A DNA stretch of 64,000 nt, taken from positions 32,234,501 to 32,298,500 of the forward strand of contig CM060883.1 in the NCBI GenBank assembly GCA_030762935.1, in the 5' to 3' direction. Source of the DNA: Hymenopus coronatus. Taxonomy: Eukaryota > Arthropoda > Insecta > Mantodea > Hymenopodidae. Under the pieces are notes generated by a model that saw only the letters and a list, made by a program, of their open reading frames with translations, was not told the DNA's origin and did no database searches. Made by a program: the position numbers and the translations under genes. Shown here one piece after another: positions 46,429 through 57,424 of this stretch. Positions within the stretch are counted from its first letter, which is position 1. Every line of letters begins with the position of its first letter.

Positions 46429-46930
46429 GCCTCCATGGTCGAGTGGTCAGCGAGCTGCCTTCTCACCAGGAGATCCCGGGTTCGATTCCCAACTGTGGTG
46501 GGGACTTTTTCTTTAACCAGAATTATTCCCTATCTCTCACAGAGTCTTCCTTAGCGCGGTGGTAGGTTGCTGCTTGCCAAGCGAGAGACTTGGGTTCAAT
46601 TCTCAGTACCGGCGTGGGGATTTTTCCCCCGCTAGGAGACCTGGACCGGGGTGCACTCAGCCTCTAGAGGTCCCTAGGGGAGGCCAATTGAGGAACTACT
46701 TGATGGAGAAGTAGCGGCTCCAGATCGTGAAGACCGCATTAACTGGCCGGGGGGTCGAAGCGCTGACGTCTCACCCCCCCAATACTGCACCCCATGACGA
46801 CCGAGATGGGGGATGCAGCGGCTGAGCGGTAGGTCAAGGCTCTACGTGAGCTGTGCTACGGTGTCAGTCTCACAGAGTGTTGAAGTATGTGTATGAGAGT
46901 GAATGTGCGTGTGTTTGAGGAAAATAAAAC
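46429..46930 (+). mobile_element. SINE family 3, split by a SINE family 2 insertion
   Basis: The tRNA-like head has A-box TGGTCGAGTGG (46436-46446) and B-box GGGTTCGATTCCC (46478-46490). The acceptor stem does not pair, so it is not a functional tRNA. The body runs to CTCTCACAGAGT at 46545 and continues after 46867 with TCTCACAGAGTGTTGAAG, finishing in GGAAAATAAAAC. Confidence 0.78.
46546..46867 (+). mobile_element. SINE family 2, nested, with 11-bp duplication
   Basis: A-box-like GCGCGGTGGTAGG and B-box GGGTTCAATTCTC, then GGCGTGGGGATTTTTCCCCC and GACCGCATTAACTGGCCGG. The perfect 11-base repeat TCTCACAGAGT lies at 46535-46545 and 46868-46878. Same family as the minus copy at 21686-22018. 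Confidence 0.9.
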
Positions 46931-47032
46931 GATTTAAACGCAACGTAAAGAACCTACAGACAACGAGTTGTTTCTAATGCAAAGTCCTCGAAATGACCTT
47001 AGCTGTTGAAGGGAAAATGAAAAAAAAAATAT

Positions 47033-47211
47033 ATACTTTCTCCACACGTACTTTGTATATGGAGTATAGAGAGGGTGTTGCATCCCACTAAGAATAATCA
47101 TTTCTGAGATTTCACCAGAAATAGACGTTTTAGGGTACCTGCATCAAAAACAAACAAACAAAAAAACATATTTAAAAAAAGTTCCGTGTTGTCCGTGTGT
47201 CTGTGATAACT
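47033..47211 (-). mobile_element. HPE right end, interrupted by a SINE
   Basis: ATATACTTTCTCCACACGTA through GTCCGTGTGTCTGTGATAAC. The continuation GGATAACTCAAAAACCGACT lies at 47487-47520, after the SINE. Confidence 0.85.
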
Positions 47212-47487
47212 AATCGCCCTCCGTTGTGTAATGGTTACCATGCTAACTTCAAACCCTGCGGAGGACGATGAATTTTTTCGGGTGTAAAAAGCCTTAGCAT
47301 GGCTTCCTTTGGAAGGGAAGTAAAGCCATTGGTCCCGTGTCGTAGATTTACGGCACGTAAAAGAACCTGATAGAGAGGTCTCTGAGCAAACTTAAGCGGT
47401 CTTTCACGCCTAGTATAGAATGGGATGCTGAGAACCGCAGCAGTTAAAGAGCGTCCATAAATAACACGCCATTTACATTCTTAACAG
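47212..47487 (+). mobile_element. SINE family 1 with target duplication, inside an HPE
   Basis: Starts AATCGCCCTCCGTTGTGTAA. B-box degraded (ACTTCAAACCCTGC). Body TTTTTTCGGGTGTAAAAAGC and CGTAGATTTACGGCACGTAA, tail AAAGAGCGTCCATAAATAAC. The 7-base GATAACT flanks it at 47205-47211 and 47488-47494. Confidence 0.87.
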
Positions 47488-47525
47488 GATAACTCAAAAA
47501 CCGACTGTCGTGTTAGAAACCACTA
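47488..47525 (-). mobile_element. HPE, continuation after SINE
   Basis: GATAACTCAAAAACCGACTG corresponds to the block just past the microsatellite. The copy ends soon after. Confidence 0.75.
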
Positions 47526-47934
47526 TGTCTAAAATAAATAGTCCATATGTGCTGATTCAGTGCCATTAAGAGAAGTGGAATAGAAAACATGTTTACTATG
47601 CGAGAAGCGAACCTGCGACCCTCATCAGAGGAGTAACCTACGATTTGCCACATCGATACAGTGAACACACGGACAGGGGCAGGTTTAGTAATGCCGTTTA
47701 ATGCAAACTGTGTTATGTTTTGTGTCGTTAATATTTTTAGTTGATATTGATAATTTGTTGTTGAAGAAGCTTGTGTTATGTGTGTTATTATAAGTATTGA
47801 TCATATGGGCTAGTAATATTAAGACTTGGAACTTGTGACAAGTTGCTGCCACTACACAACTGCATCGCGGATGGTATACACAAGGCGCCGTGCCGTGAGG
47901 GGCTTAAACGAATTTGGATTTCCAGACCGACTCA
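47526..47934. other. Unassigned DNA with a tRNA-like segment
   Basis: On the minus strand, 47610-47680 contains GTCGCAGGTTCGCTTCTCG (B-box-like) and a possible A-box, probably a SINE head. The rest is unrecognised. Confidence 0.4.
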
Positions 47935-48688
47935 TTTTTACCTCCTCTACACTTACTATGTACATAGTGTAGAGAGAAGGTATTGTAATGCACCCAAAAA
48001 TTCGTCTGTGTGTGTGTATCTGTGGATAGCATAACTCAAAAACGAAAAGACCGTTAAATACCAAATTTAGTATTTAAGTTTGGTATCTTCCAAGGATGCG
48101 ACACGAAGATTTTCAAGAAAATGCCCCCACCCCCAAATACCTTTTACATGGAACTTTTTTCGAAAATTTCGATTTTCTCAAAAATGGCGGCTCTAACAAT
48201 TTTGATTAAAATATCGTATATAATGATATTTACCTGACAAATAGTATGTATATTTTGAATTTTCTGAGAATAGCCTCTAAAGACTACTTTATTCTGGATG
48301 AATTTTAAGAAATTTTGCATAACTGCTAAACTGTAAAGGATAAACAAAAACTTACCACACAAAAAATGTAGAGCATATTAAAACACACAATTTATGTTAA
48401 GTACATTTTTTTGTGGAGTTCATCGTTTTTGAGATATTCCTTGTTATTGGTCTCAGCTTTAAAAAACTCACATTTTTCTGATATAGGAATTTGTCAACTC
48501 CTGTCCGTACAAACTAAGGAACTTCAGTCACATAGCAACCAGCTATTGACTATCACTTTAGCCTATGGTACTCGCTTATTTCGCTTCTACTTACAAGGAA
48601 GCAAGAAATAGGAATTTTTCTACTACTTTTTTACAATAGTTTGTTGTAGAGATGCAGTGAAAGTCAGGTGAATGGAACATTTTTTTTG
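47935..48688 (-). mobile_element. HPE, near-complete copy
   Basis: Starts TTTTTACCTCCTCTACAC with a palindrome, then a deletion of the GGAAAT block, GT tract at 48004-48019, and ends AGTCAGGTGAATGGAACAT. Confidence 0.92.
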
Positions 48689-49288
48689 TGCATGGGTGTA
48701 CATTATACTTTTGAGCTAAGAAAGCAAAACACTTATTGGGTACAGTAAAAAAACAAAACAGTATAACAAGTCTTACATGTATTTGGTGGTTAATTAGGGC
48801 TTCCACAATGTCTTCACACAAATGGACACCACTTTTAACAGGTTAGAGTGCATGTTACCAACACTTGTGAGTAGGACGATAGGTAAGTCGCAGGGGGGAA
48901 TCGACACCTCGCCCTATCAGTTTGTGAGGAGGGATGATTGATTAGTTTGTGAGAGGTTGGATAAGTTAAAATAAACAAAGGTATACTCTCACAATAAAAT
49001 CAATTAAAATTAAATAATAATTAAATATTTCCAAAACAGGAATCCAATGTTAACATCCTTACCTATGTGAGGGAAGATGGGGTGAGCGAAGACAAGAAGG
49101 CGGCCCAAGAAGTCACGACGGAGCAGAGGGCGGGGTCCCTACCATTTCCATATTAAAACTCCCCAGGGGCGGCTAGTACAACCAACTGCGCCAACTCCCC
49201 TGCGGGCCTAGACATCCCGCTAAAGGGTCCAAAGGACTAGGCGACCAAAGAGCATGCTTTTCCGCTACCACCGACACTTACGCTCCTA
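48689..49288. other. Unassigned DNA, GC rising to the right
   Basis: 0.6 kb. 49070-49288 is GC-rich and probably part of the duplicated block that follows. Confidence 0.35.
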
Positions 49289-49682
49289 AACAGACGAAGA
49301 CTGAAGTGAAATGAGAAGAGAAATACAGGGACATAAGCCGTGTAGCAGTAACCTGACAGCTCAGGTATGCCGTGCGCCCTAGGGATTATGTCCGTGGGGT
49401 TTTTCATTGGGCAGGTACCTTTTTATTTTATAAATCAGCGCCCTTGCTCGTGCAAGGACGGAAGAGGATACGCGCCAACCCCATAGGGGAACAGTACCGA
49501 AGACCTCGGTGAGGGTGACAGCTACTAACTCACCAGGTTAGTGGCTGGAGAACATTGAGGCGTCTCACAGCCCCCGCTCAGGCGTACCCAAATCACTGTA
49601 CAATCGAGTCCAACCCAATCCGAACAGCTCCCTGCCCGCCGACACAAACTCCGAAACAGATTAAGAGATGAAGGCTGGAGTG

Positions 49683-49723
<41 letters not shown>

Positions 49724-50075
49724 GAGCAGTGACCAGATTATTCAGGAATGCATGCGATCTAGGGAACATGTCCGTGGGCTATTCTATTAGGCCGGTACCT
49801 ATTTTATAATCCGGCACCCCCTCTTGCAAGCGAAGAGGAAGTGGATACGCCACTAACACGCATGTCAACCCGTAAGGGAAGACTACCGAACAACCTCGAT
49901 GGGGGCGACCTTTACCAACTTGGGTCTACTAACTTTCCTGGCTGGTGCCGGAAGTCATTGAGGTGTCTCACAACCCCGCCCAGGCATCACCACCCGACGT
50001 ACCCAATCTCCCACGAGTATCGGGCCACTGCCACGTCGAGTCCAACCCAATCCGATCACTCTTCCGCGAAGGGCT
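49289..50075. repeat. Direct duplication of a GC-richer unit of about 375-410 bp
   Basis: Unit 1 (about 49289-49664) and unit 2 (about 49665-50075) share, in order, GAAGTGAAATGAGA-like, TATGTCCGTGGG-like, GGTACCT, a CGCC/CGCAAC...AAGGGAA...CCGA block, CATTGAGGYGTCTCACA, and finally CGAGTCCAACCCAATCCGA, which is identical in both. A GA microsatellite (49689-49719) sits at the start of unit 2. An unrecognised 124-codon frame (49841-50215) crosses unit 2. It may be the 5' region or promoter repeats of a retroelement, which is inference. Confidence 0.85.
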
Positions 50076-50224
50076 TGGTGTTAGGTCCGACTACTTCTAG
50101 TAACGTCAGAAGTACCACGGGTGCTCGGGGTCCGCAGCGCTCACATCGGAGCAACTTAGGCGGTCGGAACCTCCCACTACGAGGAGATGGCGGGTCAGAA
50201 GAATTCGCCTGTTGACCCATGAGA

Positions 50225-50311
50225 CGCAAAAAACATGGAACAAGACCCACGACCTCCGAAATGTGAGTCTCACGCGCTACCGCCTGTGTCACCTCGCTCG
50301 GTACTCGCGGG
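50225..50311 (-). mobile_element. tRNA-derived SINE head
   Basis: The minus strand reads GCGAGGTGACACAGGCGGTA (A-box region), then GAGACTCACATTTCGGAGGT and CGTGGGTCTTGTTCC (B-box region), the layout of a tRNA-derived SINE or tRNA pseudogene. Confidence 0.55.
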
Positions 50312-51339
50312 AGTTACGGAACAGAAAACGCATATGCACAATCCACGGTCTCACCATAAAACACCATACCAGTATGTATGAAGTAAACGAGAAGAGATAT
50401 AAAGCCTACAAAAAATGTTGCAGTTGAATTTCTGCATATAAACCTGGAGAAACAGAAATACAAAGGCCAAAAATTTACATCTTTGGACATAAATATTTTT
50501 GTTCGCCAGTGTTTACAAAATCTTCTCATTTATTCCGGAGTAATTTTCTGCTCTATTAGAATGTTGTTTGTTGCAAAACACTGTCTGAAACTTTCACTCC
50601 TGTATTTTTTACGGTTACGATTCACAACTTTTTCACAAACAGAAAACGCTCCCAAAACGCCCCTTCTCCACAACAACCAAAAACTTCTGCCACAGAAACT
50701 CAATAAGGGTGGGGATGAAAAAAGCATGGCTCTTCCTGAGCCCAGGGGACCTGTAGGGCTTCTCGCAACTGGGGGGGGGGGAGGTTATGCTGTGTCAGTT
50801 TTACCTCTCTAGAGAGTTGTGTTAGCTACAAAAATACGCGGTTCTGTTGCAAATGCAAGGAATATATTCTTCGAAAAGGTACACTTCAATCATTGCCTCA
50901 GATAATATTGGTTTATCCAACTCTTAGTTCACATCGATGAAAACACACGGGCAGTGTTATTACGGGCAGTTTTTGCAAAACGCAATATCATAACATTTGG
51001 AATAATCACTTCATACTGGGACTGAGAACTAAAATCGCTATATTTTTGTATAGATTTTCATGAAAGTTGTACTGTGTGCAATGTTATAATATAAGATTTC
51101 TTTAAAATTGGGTAAATACTTTGGAAGATATAAATTTATTCATAAATGTTATTATGTAAATATGCTGCAGAATCAAACTGTTGTATACATCTTAAAATTT
51201 TAGAAAATTGATTGATATGTTCTGAATTGGAGCTCTGAACCACACATAGCTTTCTACTTATATTTATTTCAATAACTTTAATTACTGATTTAATATAACT
51301 GTTTAAAGAAGTTAGAAAATTTAATCTACAAAATCGGGG
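50312..51339. other. Unassigned DNA
   Basis: 1 kb. An open frame at 50483-50812 ends in a G-run (50771-50781) and is unrecognised. No HPE, SINE or inverted repeat seen. Confidence 0.35.
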
Positions 51340-52223
51340 TTTCTTTCTCTACACGCATTATGTACATAGTGTATAAAGAAGGTATTGTAATGTACTAAAA
51401 AAATTGATACCGATATTTCACCGGAAATACATGTTTTGTTACCCCCTGAATAAAAAAACATTTTTAGAAAAATGACCGTTTGAGTGAGTGAGTGACTGAG
51501 TGTGTGTGTGTGTGTGTGTGTGTTTGTGTGTGTGTGCGCGCAGCATAGCTCAAAAACGAAAAGACCGTTAAAAACCAAACTTGGTGTTTAGGTTTGGTAT
51601 TTTCCAAGAATGCGACACGAAGATTTTCCAGAAAATTCCCCCCACCTCCAACTACCCGTTATATGGAATTTTTTTTTCAAAAATTTTGATTTTCTCAAAA
51701 ATGGCTCTAACGATTTACATTAAAATAGTATATTTTTAAAATATTCACACGACAGATAAAATGTATATTTTGAATTTTCTGGGAATAGACTCTAGAAGAA
51801 TTTTACAGAATTGTGCACAACAGCTAAACCGTAAGAAATGGTCAAAAACTTATCACACAAAGATGTAGAGCACGTTAAAACAAACAATTATGTCATATAC
51901 ATTTTTTTCGTGGTGTTGATCGTTTTTGAGATATTACTTGTTTTTGGTTTAAGCTTTATAAAACCTATACTTTTCGCATTCAAGAATCTGTCAACTCCTA
52001 TCCATACAAACAAAGGAACTTCAGTCACAGAGCAACCAACTTTTGACTATCACTTTAACCTATAGCACTTCCTTGTTTCGCTTCCACTTACAAGGAAGCA
52101 AGTAATGGACTATTTCTGCTGTTTTCTCGGTTAGCATGAAGTAAATAGAAGCATGGGCTTATTAACAATAATTTGTTACTGAGATGTAGAGAAAGTCATG
52201 TGAATAGAACACACAGATATTTC
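51340..52223 (-). mobile_element. HPE, complete copy
   Basis: Starts TTTCTTTCTCTACACGCATT and ends AGTCATGTGAATAGAACACA. Microsatellite 51481-51540 is GAGT followed by GT. Confidence 0.92.
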
Positions 52224-53281
52224 AAAGCACAACAATCTTGTTTGCGATGAAAATTCAAAGCATTTAAGGCATTTGCATGAGAAACACTGCACTTCTACCT
52301 AAAACGACTCTACTGCACAGTAAATAAAAACGAATTGTGTTGAAAACTGCGTCTATGTGGAATCTATTTATACACCCCTGTTCTGCCTAAGCATTAAAAC
52401 TGAGTTTTAATTGGCTTTCTTTCCCTCTACCAGTAGCGTCTCTTTTCATGAGCCAATAGAAACTGTCCTACTATTTATTTTAGGCTGCTAATTCTCAGGA
52501 ACTTCACCCCCCCCCCCCCTAAGGCTAGCTTTATCCCCAAAAACCTTGCAAATTATCTCTTTTATAACTCTTCAGCCATATCTTCTCTTTTATAACTAAG
52601 CTTATGCTAAGATCCTCTAATAATATAATTTTATTTCTATACTACATAAATTTATTTTTATTATCTTGCTTGTTAATTATTTACACCTTCTTGCAGTCAT
52701 TAGTAGTGCCTGAAAATCTAAAATAATACACAATCCGATGTTTTAACACCTGCATAAAATTCATTCCATATAAAGCGTATGAGACGTGAACTGGACTTTA
52801 ATCAATATTTCATTAAAAAGAGAGAGAGGGAATAAAAGACTGCGAATCTTGCAATCGCATTCATAAGCAGGATGATGAATTCCAGAACACGCATGCTTCT
52901 GATAACAGGTTTACTGGCGGCCCAAAACCAACCAAAATTTAATTTTCCCCTCTTTCATTCACGGATTTAACTAAAAATAATTAACTGTTAGTGCTCACCT
53001 GGCGAATGTGAAACTGGAGTGAGTTTTGATTCCCTAAAGTGGATTATATTCCTTTCTGAAAAGCCATGCGAAATCCTTCACCGCCCGCAGATGTTCAGCC
53101 CGCATCTGGCGATAAGATGTCGTGGCTCCTTTCAAACTGGGGGCAGGCTTACATTACAAAGGAGTTTGTGCCCTTTGCTGCCTTCATTGCAATGACGTCA
53201 TGCACTCCAATCTTAAGTTAGACGTATGCCAAAATGGATGCTTAAGGCTATACATAGGTGAAAATGTCAAGAAAATGTCAA
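52224..53281. other. Unassigned DNA
   Basis: 1.06 kb. C-run at 52508-52519. No repeat or domain recognised. Confidence 0.35.
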
Positions 53282-53410
53282 TTTTTACTTTCTCTACCCA
53301 TACGTACAATATACCTACATAGTAGAAAGAGAAAGAATTGTATTCTGAGCAAAACTTCGACACCCAGATATGGAATCTACATTTTGAGGTCCCTTGGATC
53401 CAAAATATCA
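53282..53410 (-). mobile_element. HPE right-end fragment cut by another HPE
   Basis: TTTTTACTTTCTCTACCC through TTGGATCCAAAATATCA. The next element begins in the CATTTTTA tract. Confidence 0.88.
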
Positions 53411-53608
53411 TTTTTACTTTCTCTAGCACGGATATATAGTGTGCATAGTGGATAGAGAAAATATTGTATTCCACCCAAAAATTAGATACCGAGATTTCAG
53501 TGGATAGGCATGTTTTAGAGTCCTCTGAATCCTAAAAAAAGAAGAATTTTTATAAAGAGGTCCGCGCGCGCGCGTTTGTGTCTTTATACGTATATATACA
53601 TGTATATA
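53411..53608 (-). mobile_element. HPE right part, interrupted by a Tc1-type element
   Basis: TTTTTACTTTCTCTAGCACG, a type 2 palindrome, CG-rich tract CGCGCGCGCG (53564-53573) and TATATATACATGTATATA, where the insertion lies. Confidence 0.88.
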
Positions 53609-54253
53609 CAGGGTGATTGATATAGACCTGACACATTTCTTTCATTAATTGTTGCAAAACGTGTTATACTAGCGACAAGTTATTATATCTAAATTGTAGA
53701 GGAATTTTGGGAGATTATTTACCTGTATAGCTAATGTTGAAAATGTCCTCCATCCTGTATAAGGCACAACTCAACAAGTCGTTCCATGTTACTCTGTGAG
53801 TCCTCCTTTGTGATGTGCTTTAGATTGTCCAATGTCTGGGGACGTGTGACGTAAGCCCTGTCTTTTAAGTAACCCCATAGAAAGAAGTCCGGCGATGTCA
53901 AATCCGGAGATTTCGGTGGCCACAGGTTCTGGAAATTATCCGATCGTCAAAGAAACTTTCAATTAGGTTCATGGATTCATTTGATGTCTGGCATGTAGCA
54001 CCATCTTGCTGAAAATATATTTGACTCAGCTCTACATCGTACTGCATTTTCATGTTGACTACAAGAACAGAATGTCGAAACAGCTGCCAACAATGCAATT
54101 AGGAATAAAACATAAAATATCTGCGCATCTAGTGACAAGGAATCGAAACTCCAGAACATTCTGCTTAATTTGATGCTAAAGTTGGGTCATTGAATGAATT
54201 TCCAATGGAATAATTAAAGAAAGAAATGTGACAGTTCTACATATATCACTCTG
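53609..54253 (-). mobile_element. Deleted Tc1/mariner-type transposon
   Basis: 645 bp. The end CAGGGTGATTGATATAGACC is matched inverted by the other end, whose reverse complement reads CAGAGTGATATATGTAGAAC. Similarity extends over about 40 bp, to ACATTTCTTTC. TA flanks both sides (53607-53608 and 54254-54255). It lies in the TA/TG microsatellite of an HPE. Confidence 0.93.
53750..54159 (-). pseudogene. Tc1/mariner-type transposase remnant
   Basis: The minus-strand product contains YFQQDGATCQTSNESMN, the region around the second catalytic aspartate (family form FQQDGAPAHTA), and FFDDRIISR. After a frameshift it reads SPDLTSPDFFLWGYLKDRAY and TRPQTLDNLKHI, the conserved third-acidic-residue block of this superfamily. 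The N-terminal DNA-binding domains and first catalytic aspartate are deleted. With only about 130 residues and a frameshift it cannot be active. It lies inside the inverted repeats of the 645-bp element. The subfamily is not settled. Confidence 0.88.
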
Positions 54254-54973
54254 TATATGTGTGTCTGTGGACAGCATGTCTCAAAAACGAAATTGGTATT
54301 TAACTCGAGTATCTTCCATGATTGCGACTCGAACATTTTTAGGAAAATCCCACACACCACATTGACCATTTTTGGAAAATTTTGATTTTCTCTAAAATTG
54401 CTCTAACGATTTTGATTAAAATACCATATGCTTAATATACTTTGATGACAAGCAAAACGCATATCTTGAATTTTCTGGGAATACCCTCAAAAGACTTCTT
54501 CATTCTGGATGAGTTGTTTAACTTTTGTATAACTGGTAAACCGTACGGGATATACAAAAAAACTTACTACGAAAAAAAATGTATAACTCATTAAAACACA
54601 CACTAATGTTGTATACAGTTTTGGTAGAGTTAGGCGTTTTCGAGGTATTCCGAATTATTCGTATCAATTTTAAGGGACTTATAAACTTTTCTGGAACGAG
54701 ATGACATCTTTCTTCTCGTTTGTTTACTCCTAGCAAGAAAAGAGAATGGAATTTCAGTTGTTTCACGTAGCGACTGGCTTTTAAAGGACTTCACTATCGC
54801 TTTAGCCTGAGCATTAGTTTATTTCTCTTTTACTTACAAGGAAACAATTAATAGACTAATTCTACTTATGTTTATTTTGATTAGCATGATGTAGCAAACA
54901 GATAAATCTTTTGAATAAAAGGTTTGTTTGCGGAAGAACTAGAGAAAGTCAAGAGAATAGAACATAAGATTTT
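54254..54973 (-). mobile_element. HPE, continuation after Tc1-type insertion
   Basis: Resumes TATGTGTGTCTGTGGACAGC and ends AGAGAAAGTCAAGAGAATAG...CATAAGATTTT. Together with 53411-53608 it forms one full HPE. Confidence 0.9.
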
Positions 54974-55082
54974 ATTATTAATATTTTATCCAACAAAATA
55001 TAGCCATTGTAACGGTGAACTGAAAACGAACAAAGAAAACCAAACCCCAATTACTGCCCAGGATGTGACTTCTTTTGTTTTT

Positions 55083-55902
55083 ATCCAATCACATGACTTT
55101 CTCTACATCTCTGCAACAAATTATTATTAAAAGGCTTATGCTTCTATTTACTTCATGCTAATCCAGGAGAATTTAGCAGAAATAGCCTTGTTACTTGCTT
55201 CCTACTTTAACCACAGGTTAAAGTCAAAAGCTGGTTGCTATGTGACTGAAGTTCCTTTGTTTGTATGGACAGGAGTTGAAAAATTTAGGTATGAAAAAAT
55301 TATAAGTTTTTCAAAGCTGAAGCTAAAAACAAGGAATATCCCACAAACGATCAACTCCACGAAAAAAATGTATATAACATAAATTGCGTGTTTTAATATG
55401 CTCTACATTTTTGTGTGGTAAGTTTTTGTCCATCTCTTATGGTTTAGCAGTTATGCAAAATGCCGTAAAATTCATTCAGTATAAAGAAGTCTTCAAGGAC
55501 TATTCCCAGACAATTCAAGTTATGCTTTTTATTTGTTAGGTAAATGTCTTTAATATACAGTATGTTAATCAAAATCGTTAGAGCCATTTTTAAGAAAATC
55601 AAACATTTTGAAAAAAGTGCAATATAAAGCGTTGTTGGGGGTGGGGGATTTTCTTGAAAATCTTCGTGTCGCATGCTTGGAAGGTGCCAAACTTAAACAC
55701 CAAGTTTGGGATCTAACGGTACTTTCGTTTTAGAGCTATGCTGCCCACAGACAGACACACACACATTTTTGTAAAAAAATTTTTTTGGATTCAGGGGGTC
55801 TCAAAACATATATTTCCGGTGAAATCTCGGTATCGAATTTTTGGGTGCATTACAATACCTTCTCTATAGACTATGTACATAGTGCGTATAGAGAAAGTAA
55901 TA
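55083..55902 (+). mobile_element. HPE, near-complete, terminus missing
   Basis: Begins ATCCAATCACATGACTTTCT (no TCTGATGTG) and ends CGTATAGAGAAAGTAATA. Short CA tract at 55749-55766. Type 1 palindrome intact. Confidence 0.92.
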
Positions 55903-55913
55903 AGGTATTATAA

Positions 55914-55969
55914 AATAGTTTGTTGAAGAATGGATAAATAAATTCATGAGAATGTAACATGTCAGATTT
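55914..55969 (-). mobile_element. HPE left-end scrap, inverted
   Basis: AATAGTTTGTTGAAGAATGG through GAATGTAACATGTCAGATTT. Another case of an inverted left end following a + copy's right end. Confidence 0.78.
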
Positions 55970-56539
55970 AGTATAAGTTGTCTAAGGAAATCTTACTCTG
56001 GAAGGTTATCAGTAAAGATTTGAATGGGGCATTAACATATCTAAGAAAGAAGCGATCAGACCAGATACGAAAGTTGAATAGTGGAAGCCAGCGATTGTGT
56101 AATCAAAGGAGAAAGAAGAATATAGTAGCTGAAGGCAATAATGTAGAATCGGTTCATTTTCTTGAAAGTTGAATTAGACTTCTATTCAGCGCGGAAGGCT
56201 GGTGTTAGTCGCTGGAATTTGAAATAATGAGGTGCAAGGTAACGTCTTTGAACAATGTACCGAAGAATTTGAAAAGGTCGAGCTGTCGTCTTCTTCACTG
56301 CTTGGCCCAGCACCATTCAACTTGCCTGATATTGCACTAGGGCTATCATTACGTCTCAAAGTAGCGAATAAAGGAAGCATTTTTAATGGCGCATCTTAAT
56401 CAAGATGTGACTGTTAGTAGCGTTCGCTGCTACAGAGCTCATTTGTCTATCTGCAGACTAAACGTAGTCTCATCGAGTTTAACGCCAGTCGTTTACTGCG
56501 CATGACATCAATACTAGGCAGCGAGTTTATCACGCATTA
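55970..56539. other. Unassigned DNA
   Basis: About 0.57 kb. Two opposed 64-codon frames, neither recognised. Confidence 0.3.
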
Positions 56540-56795
56540 CCTCTTGCAGAAAACTAGCAGTCGCTAACTTCATATACTCAAGGTCGCGGGTTCAAAACGG
56601 CGAAGGACGATGGATTTTTTCGGGCGTAAAAATCCTTAGCATGGCTTCCTTCGTAGATTTACGACACGTAAAAGAACCTCAAGCTGATAAAATAGGCTTC
56701 TGAGCAAAATTAAGTGGAATTTCACGTGCAATATAGAATGGGACGCTGAGAATCACTGTAGTTAAAGAGCGCCCAAAAATAACGTCACATTTATT
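56540..56795 (+). mobile_element. SINE family 1
   Basis: B-box GGTCGCGGGTTCAAAACGG (56582-56600), then TTTTTTCGGGCGTAAAAATC, CGTAGATTTACGACACGTAA and tail TTAAAGAGCGCCCAAAAATA. Confidence 0.87.
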
Positions 56796-56853
56796 TAGAA
56801 GGGGTGGATGTCAACATTTTCAGGTCACCTTAGTGAAATGGGAATTGTATCTT

Positions 56854-57081
56854 ACTGTCTGTTCAGCGGTGTTATAGCTAGTGGAGTGTGCGCCCTTCCA
56901 AGCAGGTAGGAGTTTAGCAATTGGAAGGAGGTAGTGTTGAAGCAAGCGAGGGATAAATGCGCTTGACATAGTGAACGTTTGGCACAATTCCAGCATACGT
57001 GAACCCCTCCCTAAGGTTAAAGTGTTACTTGAGCAATAAGCCACCCTACTCCACTAGCTATGACACAGCTGAACAGACAGT
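56854..57081. mobile_element. 228-bp inverted-repeat element
   Basis: The left end ACTGTCTGTTCAGCGGTGTT is matched inverted by the right end (reverse complement ACTGTCTGTTCAGCTGTGTC). The arms are about 35 bp with roughly three differences. No clear target duplication and no coding content. A foldback or MITE-like element. Confidence 0.8.
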
Positions 57082-57352
57082 ACTTTTCCGGTATTTACAT
57101 TTGGAACATTCCCTTGCGTCTCGTAAACCCGCAATCGCAGCATTTACGTGATAGGCAACTCAAATAATTGTACGGTTATGGAACGTAGAGGGCACAACTT
57201 CCCCATTGCAATAAACGCTTGTTTGTATTTACTCTTTACAGCAGTGAATGAAAACTGACCTACACTGAAAAATTTAAGAAAACACAAAATCTAAAGAAAT
57301 CACAAAATGTCCTGGTGAAAACAGTTCTGCACCGCCCAGTATATCAAAATGG
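57082..57352. other. Unassigned DNA
   Basis: About 0.27 kb between the inverted-repeat element and a SINE pair. Nothing recognised. Confidence 0.3.
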
Positions 57353-57424
57353 AAATGAAGTTTTATTTATAGACGCTCTTTAACAGCTGTGGTTTTCAGC
57401 GCCCCATTCTATACTGAGCGTGAA
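57353..57424 (-). mobile_element. SINE family 1 tail, inverted
   Basis: TTTATTTATAGACGCTCTTT and CCCCATTCTATACTGAGCG are the reverse complement of the family tail. It faces the + copy immediately to its right. Confidence 0.82.

Noticed and set aside
46429..46500. Functional tRNA gene
   Set aside because: A- and B-boxes are present but the acceptor stem does not pair and the sequence continues into a SINE body.
50483..50812. 109-codon gene ending in a glycine run
   Set aside because: The glycine run is a G-homopolymer and the product is unrecognised.
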